A stretch of 64,000 nt of DNA from Sanghuangporus weigelae. Lineage: Eukaryota; Basidiomycota; Agaricomycetes; Hymenochaetales; Hymenochaetaceae. Each line of letters starts with the position of its first letter. Position 1 is the first letter of the stretch. Shown here piece by piece: positions 37,188 to 46,406 of the stretch. The position numbers and the translations under genes are program-made. The stretch spans positions 3,658,001 to 3,722,000 of the forward strand of contig CP137318.1 in assembly GCA_033182465.1 (NCBI GenBank), in the 5' to 3' direction. A model generated the notes under the pieces. It ran no database searches, was not told the DNA's origin, and saw only the letters and a program-made list of their open reading frames with translations.

Positions 37188-37556
37188 ATGGCTACCATAG
37201 ACACTAAATTGTACAGCAGCATACAGGTCAGTGTTCAACTTCATTCTAGCACATCTTTCTCTGAAAACTGTAACTAGAATTTGCACAAAACTCTGCCCGC
37301 GTTCTCTCCTTACATTTCTGAAAGCGTCTTATCGTACCTCGCGTTTGTCCTCCTGGCAGCCACGTTTGCTCTAACATTTTATTTCTCAACGTGCGTTTTG
37401 ACGTGCACCAACAAATTATAACTGATACTTTACGCGATTTCTAGCCTCCCAAAATCAGCCATGCCTTTTCGCGAAATCGCAGTAGCATCCTTAGCGAGTA
37501 TCCTTGGAGGTTTCGGAATCGTAGCGCTTTTCTGCTCAGTTGGTGTATACGTATGA
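37188..37556 (+). CDS. OST5: Oligosaccharyltransferase subunit Ost5 (TMEM258 family)
   Basis: A small gene in three exons: 37188-37226 (MATIDTKLYSSIQ), a middle exon coding NLHKTLPAFSPYISESVLSY and a transmembrane segment, and a last exon starting LPKSAMPFREIAVASLASIL. The end, GGFGIVALFCSVGVYV, matches the Ost5/TMEM258 C-terminus in which a second membrane helix ends in a VGxYV motif. About 85 residues with two membrane segments. Ost5 is part of the complex that transfers N-glycans to nascent proteins in the ER. Too short and too split to be found by length alone. Confidence 0.85.
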
Positions 37557-37679
37557 GTGTCGCTGTAGTTGCTGTTGCTCCGTTAAGAATCTTTGGTTTG
37601 GCGACCACATTCTTCAGTTCGTTGCTTCATAACTCTCCGAATGTTAGGTTGGTGAAGCAGACTGTCGGCGAGTATTTCA

Positions 37680-38364
37680 TTAATTATTCAACCGCCATCC
37701 GTATCTGCAAGAAACGCACTGTGTAGGCGAGAAGGCCTGGATTATTTAGGTTCGGGAAACCGAAATGTAAATACGCACGGTATACAAGATTGTGGACCCT
37801 TCATCGGCGCTTCGCATCTAATATTTTGACGACGCGTCGCATGACTATAGCTTGCCAATGAGACTTCCCGACTTACCTGTTTTTCTTCTGAATACGCATG
37901 GTCGTGACCGCAATTTGGACATTGTTCGGTGACCTATGTGTGTGCGATTTGTTCTTCAAGCGGACCGTAACAGCACGCAAGACAAAACTTACAATCATAC
38001 GCGTCTCTCCGCTTTCATGTACCTTCGTTTGAGTCTTTCGCTTCTGTCTTAAAGCTGATGGAAATGCATCGGGATGGGACCGCGTCGTGATTATGATATT
38101 TTCGTATGCTAGTTTCAGAAAGTGAAGATAATCAATTTGATACGCTTTCTTGCCTTGCAAAACGAGTTCATCGCGTACCTGACGCCTGTTCTTTGAAGCC
38201 GCACTGTTCGCATGGAATAAATTCTGCATCATCTGTGGGGAGGTCGAGTAATGTACCACAGTCCGGACAGAACAACAAAGAACCTGGAGACGTGGAACAA
38301 AGAGATGAGTACTAAATGCCATAATAGAGCGCAGCTAACCTATTTTATAAGCTGACTTCGACAT
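37680..38364 (-). CDS. RPA12: RNA polymerase I subunit Rpa12 (A12.2), TFIIS-like
   Basis: Read from several small exons. Exon 1 is MSKSAYKIG; exon 2 gives the first zinc ribbon, SLLFCPDCGTLLDLP then CEQCGF. Then ITTRSHPDAFPSALRQKRKT, and EQCPNCGHDHAYSEEKQ starts the second ribbon, which is completed by MRSADEGSTILYT (the acidic hairpin with the invariant Asp-Glu) and the last exon CVSCRYGWRLNN with its stop at 37680. Both CxxC pairs of each ribbon are present. Rpa12 supports transcript cleavage and termination by Pol I. About 130 residues. Convergent with OST5. Exact acceptors of the middle exons need transcript data. Confidence 0.85.
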
Positions 38365-39044
38365 TCCCGGACGAGTCGTCTTCCTGATGTTTTATTGACT
38401 ACTTCCGGCTGGAATGACACTGGAGTTGAAACTTGAAAGTGAAAGGATCCAAAATTTCCGCCACTCGCCACGGATGCTGAGCTGATCTATTGCCATTTAC
38501 GGGAAGTCAGTACCTATATTTCATTGTCGTGATTTACTTCTTACATAACATAAAAATGTAGATCGTCCTCGCGCTTCGCGCATCTCCACCACGATTACAT
38601 TGCGATCTCGATTTCTTTCTCGTATCTTCTTCTATCCGCGCAAACGGGATAGATTGAAGTTGTCTGGCTCAATAAGTGAGGGAAACTTTTGGATGAATTG
38701 ACCTTTATAGCTCGTGCAATGATGACGCCGCAAAACCGTTACTCCGATAGCGCATACTTATATCCAAGAAACACTTCGCAAAGCTAGCGTGCCACATCGA
38801 CGCCGTAGGACAAGCCCCATTTTGCTTATGCCTGCCTGGCAGGATAAAAGTGTATGACGTCTGTCGCTCATCTGCCGGGCACGCTCGCTTTGCCCATACT
38901 CTGTCTACTCTCCAGTTCGCGATACTTGACGATCTGATCTGGTTGTTGTCTTTTATTAACCCAGAGCTCACCATAATGTCGCGTGGGTCATCTTTTAATT
39001 CTGTACATGACAAAGTTTTGAGACTCCGAATTACAGACGCCACC
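38365..39044. other. Divergent intergenic region, RPA12 to unknown gene
   Basis: About 680 bp with upstream sequence of both genes. An open frame runs into the next gene from 38850, with in-frame ATGs at 38850 and 38976; the ATG at 39045 has the better context, so this stretch is taken as leader and promoter. Confidence 0.4.
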
Positions 39045-40377
39045 ATGTCGACCGGTAATTTCAGAGACACGATGAGCTCCACACAAGATTTGATACGGCC
39101 TAATGAGCTCCCTCCTTTTTCTCCAGTCGTCTACAAACCACAAGTCAAGTATTCATACCCATTTGATACGGAGTATTCTCGGGATCCCCTGCGGATACGT
39201 GCCGTGTTCGATGAGCTTGTTGCGAAGACCAAGGAACTGAACTTGTGCAAGCCAGACGTACCAGTAGCCAAACGACGAGCGCGGAATCTCGGATTAAAGG
39301 TCAATATCGAACAGGCAAAGGGTCTGCACTGGCGCTCAATCCAGGCTCGACATCCGGTTGTCCTGACTGCGGGCCCGATCAGTCCTCCACGCACGCCACG
39401 ACGTCCTGCCACGGACTACCCGTCAGCCGAACAGTCAGTTTATGCCGTTTACATCCTCGAAATGGCGAGAGTTAATCATAGGTGACTTAGGCTTTGCCTG
39501 AAAAATATGGTTGACGCCCAGAGAAAGCAGAACTATGCCGAGGCTTGTCGGTGGTCTTACCTTGCGGAGCGAGAACGTGCAATCCGTAAGTGGGAGGCAG
39601 AGCAAGCAATCGCTTTTCGAGCTAGACAAGCTCTTGACATACACTCGACTGTTGCTCGTCATGAAAAGTCGCGGACAATCGTACCAGGTAATAGGGATCT
39701 AGAATGGCAGAAATCGCTTCCTCTTTCAGAATCCATGGCATGGTTGGGAGAAGGCTCGCGCATGTTTACGGATCCATCTCATGCTAGCGAGTCTCGTTAC
39801 CAAACCGTCATTGAAATGCCAGTTCATCTTATGGATCGAACGCAAAGCATTAAACCCGAGGTCACCAATAGTAATTACTCCCTACTAAGCCATAATCAGA
39901 TGCAATCCCTCAACATACCTCACGGTAGCCACTCGTCCGTTTCGAACGTCCGTCTGGCACGGAGTTCTTCGATTCAGCGCCACATACCTGCGACATCACT
40001 AAGAATGGCCCCGATGCCCCTGCGACCCAGGATTGATCATCATCCCCTTTCCTACCCGATTCCTCAAGCGACAAGGTTGTCCTATGTCCAGCCAACAGAT
40101 GCTCCAGGTGCTATTCAAAATTCTTCGGACACTCCCGGTTATCCCGTCGGCCTCGGTCTGGACGGTTTACCCTCTAGTCGAGCAACCGTTTCTCTGCCGT
40201 CGACGGATCCTGTTTCTCTTGTAGGTTTCAGGTATTCTTTTAAGTACCAAATTCTTACAATAAAAACAGGATCAGACATTCGACGACGACGAGTACTCGC
40301 TCAAGAAACGCAGGTCAGAGGCCGAACACGTTGTTTCCCAAAGAGTACGTGATATATCGTATGGTCTGATTCAATAA
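39045..40377 (+). CDS. Hypothetical protein, unrecognised
   Basis: I do not recognise this product. Exon 1 (39045-39433) starts MSTGNFRDTMSSTQDL; the context gccaccATG is strong. A 57 bp intron joins GAACA to G at 39491, giving EQLCLKNMVDAQRKQNYAEA. A highly charged helical stretch follows (RERAIRKWEAEQAIAFRARQ), possibly a coiled coil, then a Ser/Pro-rich disordered part. A second intron (about 40210-40268) leads to DQTFDDDEYSLKKRRSEAEH and a stop at 40377. KKRR could be a nuclear signal. About 400 residues. Alternative starts at 38850 or 38976 are open in frame. Confidence 0.6.
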
Positions 40378-40704
40378 CTCAGTCCCTAACCTCCAGAATG
40401 AGCAGAGAAAGCTCCGATAGACGTCTGACATGTTAAAGGAGAGGATAGAGTCTTATGCGTATTTACGACTTGCAACACCAACGTCCTTAGTATAACAGGT
40501 TTTTTTTTTCAACCACTCCCGGATTTGCCATTGTAGCTATACCATGTTTCTGATCTTATCGGCATTGATTATACGTAACACATATCCTAAGTACCTTCAT
40601 GGAGCAATGTATTGATGAGTATAAAGAACTCGACACCTACAATCGTCGATCTTGATCGAGTAACGCCGATCAACGCATTCTGCCTTTGATCTTGAACTAC
40701 CATC
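40378..40704. other. Intergenic region upstream of the M1 peptidase
   Basis: About 330 bp with a run of T at 40499-40509. It should hold the promoter of the peptidase gene; nothing else is visible. Confidence 0.4.
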
Positions 40705-43336
40705 ATGCCTGATCCAACGACTCAGTCGAACTACCTTTCCATTGTTACTCAGCATGTGACTCTAGACTGGAATGTGGACTTCGATCGGAAAATATTATCG
40801 GGCTCGGCAACGCATGAGCTCCTCGTAAAAGATATTGTCGTGAATGAAGTTGTGTGAGTCGTGTCCTCAGTCGAGAAACTCCCCTAATTCTCATTGTGTC
40901 GCCGTTGCATAGATTTGATTCTGGTGACCTTGATATTGCTTCCGTTGAAGTTGAAGGGACATCTGTCCCTGTAAGTCCTTCAAGAACAATGGGCCCGAAG
41001 AGTACTGATCGTTGCCCAGTTCAAATTGAATGAAAGGCATCCGGTCATGGGCTCTGCTCTTCACGTTCCCTTCGTACATCCTGTCCCAAAAGGCTCTAAG
41101 ATGAAGGTTAAGATTGCGTACACGACAAGCAAGGATGCTATCGCGCTTCAGTTTCTAGACAAGGAGTAAGCAATGCGTGTATGTGTGAGTTTTAAAGGTT
41201 CTTTAACTTGTGCTGCAGGCAGACGCAGGGAAAGAAGTTCCCGTACCTTTTTAGTCAATGCCAACCAATTTATGCTCGGACACTGGCCCCTTTGCAAGGT
41301 CAGGATATACTCTGGAATGAATCGACAGTGGCTCACTGATCCTTCTTTCGTAGATACACCGTCTGTGAAACTTGTGAGTCTGCTTGTTCTGTATGCAAAT
41401 GGTCAATTGAATAATAAATCCGAGGTAGACATACACCGCGAAAGTTTCTTCTGTACTTCCCGTCCTCATGTCAGCTGTTCGGCAGTCACCTCCGTCGGAC
41501 GGACCTGCACATGACGGGAAAGTCATTGGGAGTGACATGGTAACTTATACCTATAACCAGGTGTGATGAATGTTGTAGCGCCTACTCATTGCACATGACT
41601 AAAATGCCTGACATCCAGCCCACTGCAATTCCCTCGTACCTCATTGCGTTAGCATGTGGAAATGTTCGCTACAGATCTTTTCCGAGGGAAAAGAGCAAAG
41701 AATGGTCGAGCGGCATCTGGGCTGAACCCGAGCTCATCGACTCGGCATATTGGGAGTTCAGTGCAGACACAAACAGGTTCTTGGCCGAAGAAGAAAGAAT
41801 CGTGGGCGCATACAGATTTGGTGTCTATGATCTTCTGGTTCTTCCCCCGTCATTTCCCTATGGAGGAATGGTCAGTCGATCTTTCCTTCTCGGAGGCTTT
41901 TCGGCTAAGCAAGCTCTAGGAAAATTCTTGCTTAACTTTTCTTACTCCAAGTAAGCTTGACGACGTATTCAAGAGAGAGTGGAAGATGCTGAGTAGTTTT
42001 GCTAGCTCTTCTTGCAGGAGATAGGACGCTAGTCGATGTTGTAGTTCACGAGCTTACTCATTCATGGTTTGGAAACGGAGTGACGTCCATAAGCTTCTCC
42101 TTCTTGAAATAGATGATACAACTGACGGAATAACAGTCATCAGAGCGCAACTCATTTTTGGCTGAACGAAGGTTGGACTACGTATATCGAACGCATCCTC
42201 CAGGAAGTCCTTCATTCTCCCGCACATCGAGGCTTTTCTTTCCTGATTGGATACAAAGCAATGCAGGACGCGCTCAAGCAATACGAAGACAGGCCCAAAT
42301 ACCAAAGACTTGTCGTAGATTTCGATGTAGGCGAAGATCCTGATGACGCATACAGCAGCGTTCCGTATGAAAAGGGAGCGAACTTCTTACTGTATCTAGG
42401 TGCGAAGTCTTTTTCAGAAGTGGCTCTTTCTGATCGCCTCTGTTTTTTTAATTTTTAGAAAGGCTATTGGGAGGACTTGATGTCTTCCTTCCCTATGTCA
42501 GGGATTACGTGAACACTTTCATGGGACAAAGCATAAACACCGATATATGGAAGGAACACCTGTATAGTTACTGGAGAGATCATGGGGACGGATCAAAGGT
42601 CAGCTTACTTGACAACATTGATTGGAACGTGAGCAAATGTTTGTACTTGCATGGGTTAAATGTCATATTATGATATACTGGATTTCAGGCCTGGTTCTAT
42701 GGTGAAGGGCTTACTCTACCGGTTGAAATGGAATATGATCTTACGCTGGCGAAGCATGCGTACGAACTGGCGGCTCGTTGGGATGCTTCACGAGTCAAGG
42801 ATATTAGTTCACTTAACTTCAAATCGAATGATCTGAGCGATTTTGACTCCAACCAGAAAGGTGTGTCTCAGTCATCGTCCCCGTGAAGGATGTGGCACTC
42901 AGAGCATATGTCAGCTGTCTTCCTCGAGAAGCTACAGTCGTATCCCGCCCTGCCACCAGTACACTTAATCTACCTCGGAAATCTCTACGGCCTATCAGAG
43001 ACTACAAATAGCGAGCTCCGTTTCAGATATTACGAACTTGCCTTGCTAGACCCGTCCACACCAGTGTCGAAGAGCTTTGCGTCAGATGCTGCTCGTTGGG
43101 TCGTCGGTGATGATGGAAGTGGGATTGTTAAGGGAAGAATGAAATTCTGTAGGCCCGTGCTAAGAGCAGCAGATCGAGCGGATCCAGAAACGACGAAGAA
43201 GATATTCATTGCTAATAGAGATTCCTTCCATCCTATCGCGAGGAGGCTCATCGAGAAGGTGAGGGCATTAGATTTACAAAGGTTGCTGGCATAATCAACA
43301 ATATTTGTCTTTTCCAAGGATCTTGGTCTGTTTTGA
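40705..43336 (+). CDS. Leukotriene A4 hydrolase / aminopeptidase (M1 family)
   Basis: Zinc metallopeptidase like yeast Lap2 and human LTA4H; about 630 residues over a dozen or more exons. It starts MPDPTTQSNYLSIVTQHVTL. The N-terminal beta domain includes QFLDKEQTQGKKFPYLFSQ and ARTLAPLQDTPSVK; the substrate motif PPSFPYGGME is split by an intron; the zinc site is HELTHSWFGNG, followed across an intron by HFWLNEGWT, giving HExxH...E. The C-terminal helical domain has NAWFYGEGLTLPVEMEYD and HPIARRLIEK, spliced to DLGLF and a stop at 43336. All zinc ligands are present, so the enzyme looks functional. A dead tandem copy follows directly. Confidence 0.92.
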
Positions 43337-43453
43337 GCCCTTCACTTGAGTGAGGCACGTAGGACTAGGAGGGAAGTTCTACACGTGACCGCGTTGGTTG
43401 CCAATTTGACTTGACTATATCATCACGTATTTAGCACTCTCATTTGACACCCA

Positions 43454-43590
43454 TGTACACTCAGAGTCGTGACCCTACGACGCAGTCCAAAAATCTCTCT
43501 GTCGCGACAGAGTATGTACACTTTGACTGGACAATAGACTTTGAAGAGAAGCTCGTTTATGTCTCCGCTCTCACACGCTACTTATCAACT
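43454..43590 (+). pseudogene. 5' fragment of a second M1 peptidase copy
   Basis: Starts MYTQSRDPTTQSKNLSVATE, which aligns with the start of the intact gene 2.7 kb upstream, and continues VHFDWTIDFEEKLVYVS. Similarity stops exactly where the large transposon begins (TA at 43591). The rest of the copy resumes on the far side of the element at about 57197. Because the introns of the 3' part are kept, this is a tandem DNA duplication, not a retrocopy. Confidence 0.85.
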
Positions 43591-43623
43591 TACAGCCGTT
43601 TGCAAAAGTAATGAGAAAAGCCT

Positions 43624-43637
43624 AAATCACGTGATTT
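43624..43637. promoter_or_regulatory. Palindrome with CACGTG core in left TIR
   Basis: A perfect 14 bp palindrome, AAATCACGTGATTT, 31 bp inside the element end; its partner is at 57150-57163. It could bind a transposase dimer or a host bHLH factor. Function is inference. Confidence 0.6.
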
Positions 43638-44030
43638 GTTGACACATGTCGTGCCCTTGAACAACAAAAATGAATTGAGTGCTCTATTTCTCGGTCAATA
43701 CTGCATGTAAAAATATGATATGGCTATGTAAAAAAAGTGCTCTAAAATGCGCTTCCAACGGTGTAAGAATGTATGAGAAATATAGTGTGTACATGACAGA
43801 ACAAAACAGACAACCTTGTCAACCCATCTCTCACAACCATCCCTCAGGCCATTGAAAAATCACCACTCATGAAATACTCCATGTAAAAATATAATTCAGG
43901 TGGCATAATTCATGCAAGTGCAGAAGGTATCTGTGTACAAATTCTTGTGGCATATTGATAGGCCCTTCAATGGTAGAGTAAGGCAACAGCCATTCATGCC
44001 CACTTGCAGAACCCCTCTCCTCAGCCTCCT

Positions 44031-44246
44031 TGCAGGGCACTAGCACTCATCATTTCGATTACCAACAGGTCAGTACTTGCCCTTCACTGCCTATCCCATC
44101 CAGTCGAAGCTCTGAAGAGAAAATGCAGCAGCCTTTGGAGCTAGGTCCATCAACATCTTCATATTCTTCTTTGCATCTCGAGCCAAAGCGGTCAAAGCAG
44201 GCTAAGGAGCCTCAACGACAGATCAGTTAGCTACAATTTGTTGTTA
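44031..44246. other. Segment present in only one TIR arm
   Basis: About 216 bp found in the left arm but missing from the right arm. On the + strand it holds an open frame of 66 codons (start MQGTSTHHFDYQQV, Ser-rich). Whether it was inserted on the left or lost on the right cannot be decided from one copy. No clear target duplication. Confidence 0.5.
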
Positions 44247-44270
44247 TCGCTCAGTACACAGCTCGCACGT

Positions 44271-45880
44271 TGTAGACTATCAGACCCTCTTAAGCAGCGG
44301 CGAAGGCGACGGCGTTCGACCACAGAGAGGCATCGGCGGTGTCAAAGATCGGAGAGGTAAGAAGGGATCCAACTCGTGGCTAGACCTCCTGGACAGCTTG
44401 GTGCTGTGGGGGACAATTTGACCCGGAAGCACTGCTGCCGATCGGGATGCGCGCTCAGTTGTGGGGAGAGCTCAATCGTAAGGGCTATGGTATGATCCGC
44501 GTATAAAGGGGACGCCGCCGATAATGTACGAGACAGAGCCGCCGACGAGTCAAGATGTCGGCGTCGCGAATAAGCAGTAGAGCGACGGCGCTGTCGAGTC
44601 CTGCGAGCGGTGGCGATTACTAGTAGAGCGACGGTACCGCCAATTACCAGGAGAGCGACGGTGTCGCCGATTACCAGGAGAGCGATGGTGTCGCCGATTA
44701 CCAGGAGAGCGACGGTGTCGCCGATTGTCGAGAGGGCGATGGCGCTGCCGATTCCCCGGGAGAGCGGTGGTGTCGCCGATTACCAGGAGAGCGGCGGTGT
44801 CGCCGATTACCAGGAGAGCGGCGGTGTCGCCGATTACCAGGAGAGCGGCGGTGTCGCCGATTACCAGGAGAGCGGCGGTGTCGCCGATTACCAGGAGAGC
44901 GGCGGTGTCGCCGATTACCAGGAGAGCGGCGGTGTCGCCGATTACCAGGAGAGCGACGGTGTCGCCGATTGTCAAAAGGGGGATGGCGCTGCCGATTCCC
45001 AGGACCGGGGATAGCTCTGCCGATCACTTGCGCAGTGGCGAGTGGGCACGTGCCCCTGTTGTTCCCTTAAACGGGGGCGGCGTCTTGTGTCGGCACACGA
45101 TCTTCGGCGGAGGCGATAGAGAGCAAAAGGGCTAATAGAGACGAGAGGAGTGCACTAAGATCTATTCTGAACTACTGCTTCTGAACACTACATACATGAG
45201 GTCTATATATACTGGAGAATGCTGGGGAGGAGCGTCACAGAGGCGGCGACAGTGACGGCGCATCACAGGCGTGCAATCGGTGCGGACCCGAAGATCGGGG
45301 CGCGCCGCGAAGCTGCCAAGACACGGGCGCGCGCTGATCGGGCTGGCGGTGATTGGCGCGGCGCATCATCATCGGGCGTGCTCGGATCGCTAAGTGGTCA
45401 CACCACACGAATATGAAATGTCAGGGGAGGCAATAATACTAAAAGGGGAATACGCGAGTGGCTGCCGCGTCCGACAATCGGACTCGGCGCACGAAGCAGC
45501 ATAGTATGAACATGAAACGTGGTACCTGGGACCTTGTAAAACCACTACCCGACGTCGGATAAGCCAATCAACAGGAGCCGACGAATATTCCATTGGCTAT
45601 ACGGTTCGATATCCTTCCGCCGCCGTAGCCGATACATCCGCTGCAACGTTCCAGGCGCCCGCGTATCAGAAAGTGCGGCTGGCCAAGCATACTCGGTTTG
45701 GGAAGTCTTCGAAGGACGGGAGGCGGCGGACGTATTGGTTGAGCCGCGAATCAAGGAGCGGCGGTTTGGAAGGTCTTAAGGAGCGGCGGAGGTGTAGCGG
45801 TCGCCGCACGATGGTATACTGTACGGAGTACTGAGGGGCCTGTACCGACGTACCGGTACAGGCAAGTGCGGCGCACTACA
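44271..45880. mobile_element. Insertion in left TIR, solo-LTR-like fossil
   Basis: A 1,610 bp GC-rich block starting TGTAGACTAT and ending GCGCACTACA, flanked by ACGT on both sides; the uninterrupted right TIR has ACGT once at this place. The TG...CA ends, small target duplication and internal TATA-like stretch (tatatatactgg near 45200) fit a solo LTR. No internal coding region was seen, and the family is uncertain. Younger than the host transposon. Contains a 27 bp minisatellite. Confidence 0.6.
44612..45003. repeat. 27 bp minisatellite
   Basis: About 15 units of 27 bp with consensus containing GTCGCCGATTACCAGGAGAG. Since 27 is a multiple of three, several frames stay open on both strands and give repetitive peptides (GGVADYQES, VSPITRRAA), which I do not take as genes. 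Two variant units (GATTGTC then GATTCCC) recur in the same order at 44724 and 44966, about nine units apart, which points to a higher-order duplication. Confidence 0.9.
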
Positions 45881-46406
45881 ACGTACAGATCATATTAAGT
45901 ACAAGAAGCAATTCACGACTGAAGGCAAACTCTCGATCAAACAAGAGCAGGTGGAACTCGAATCATCGCTACTAAAAGAATACGGTCTGAAACTGCATAT
46001 GATGGCCAAAATACACAGGAATACAGAGGTAGAATGACATATAGAAGAACAGAATACTTATTCAGATAGGGAGGGAACAAGAAGAGCATGACACAGCAAT
46101 TCCTGCTGTACATGCGTTACAAGGCAAGGCAAATGGAGCCACTGTGTGGTGACCTACCGCAGCGTGCTCTTGGTATACTCAAACAGCCGCAAAAGGGATC
46201 AACGTGCCCGCGTAAGAAGTAAGAAGACCGAGTTGAAATAAATAAACACGAAATGAGATCCTTTCAAGTAATGACCGCCAAACTAGACAAAGGAGAGGTG
46301 AAGAGGGCATAATTCCGTCTGTGAAGGGCAAGCGATTGTCCGGTCCGTAGTACTTTCTGCCTCCCACAGTGGGAGTGAGGCAAGGCTGGATGGTCTCTTG
46401 CCCAGC

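Noticed and set aside
39045-40377. The unknown protein as a homeodomain mating factor
   Set aside because: Charged helices and KKRR tempted, but the WFxNxR recognition helix is absent.
44550-45135. Long open frames on both strands with repeating peptides (GGVADYQES, GDTAALLVI, RRSPGNRRH)
   Set aside because: They are a by-product of the 27 bp minisatellite, whose unit length keeps several frames open; no start context, splice pattern or family supports a gene.
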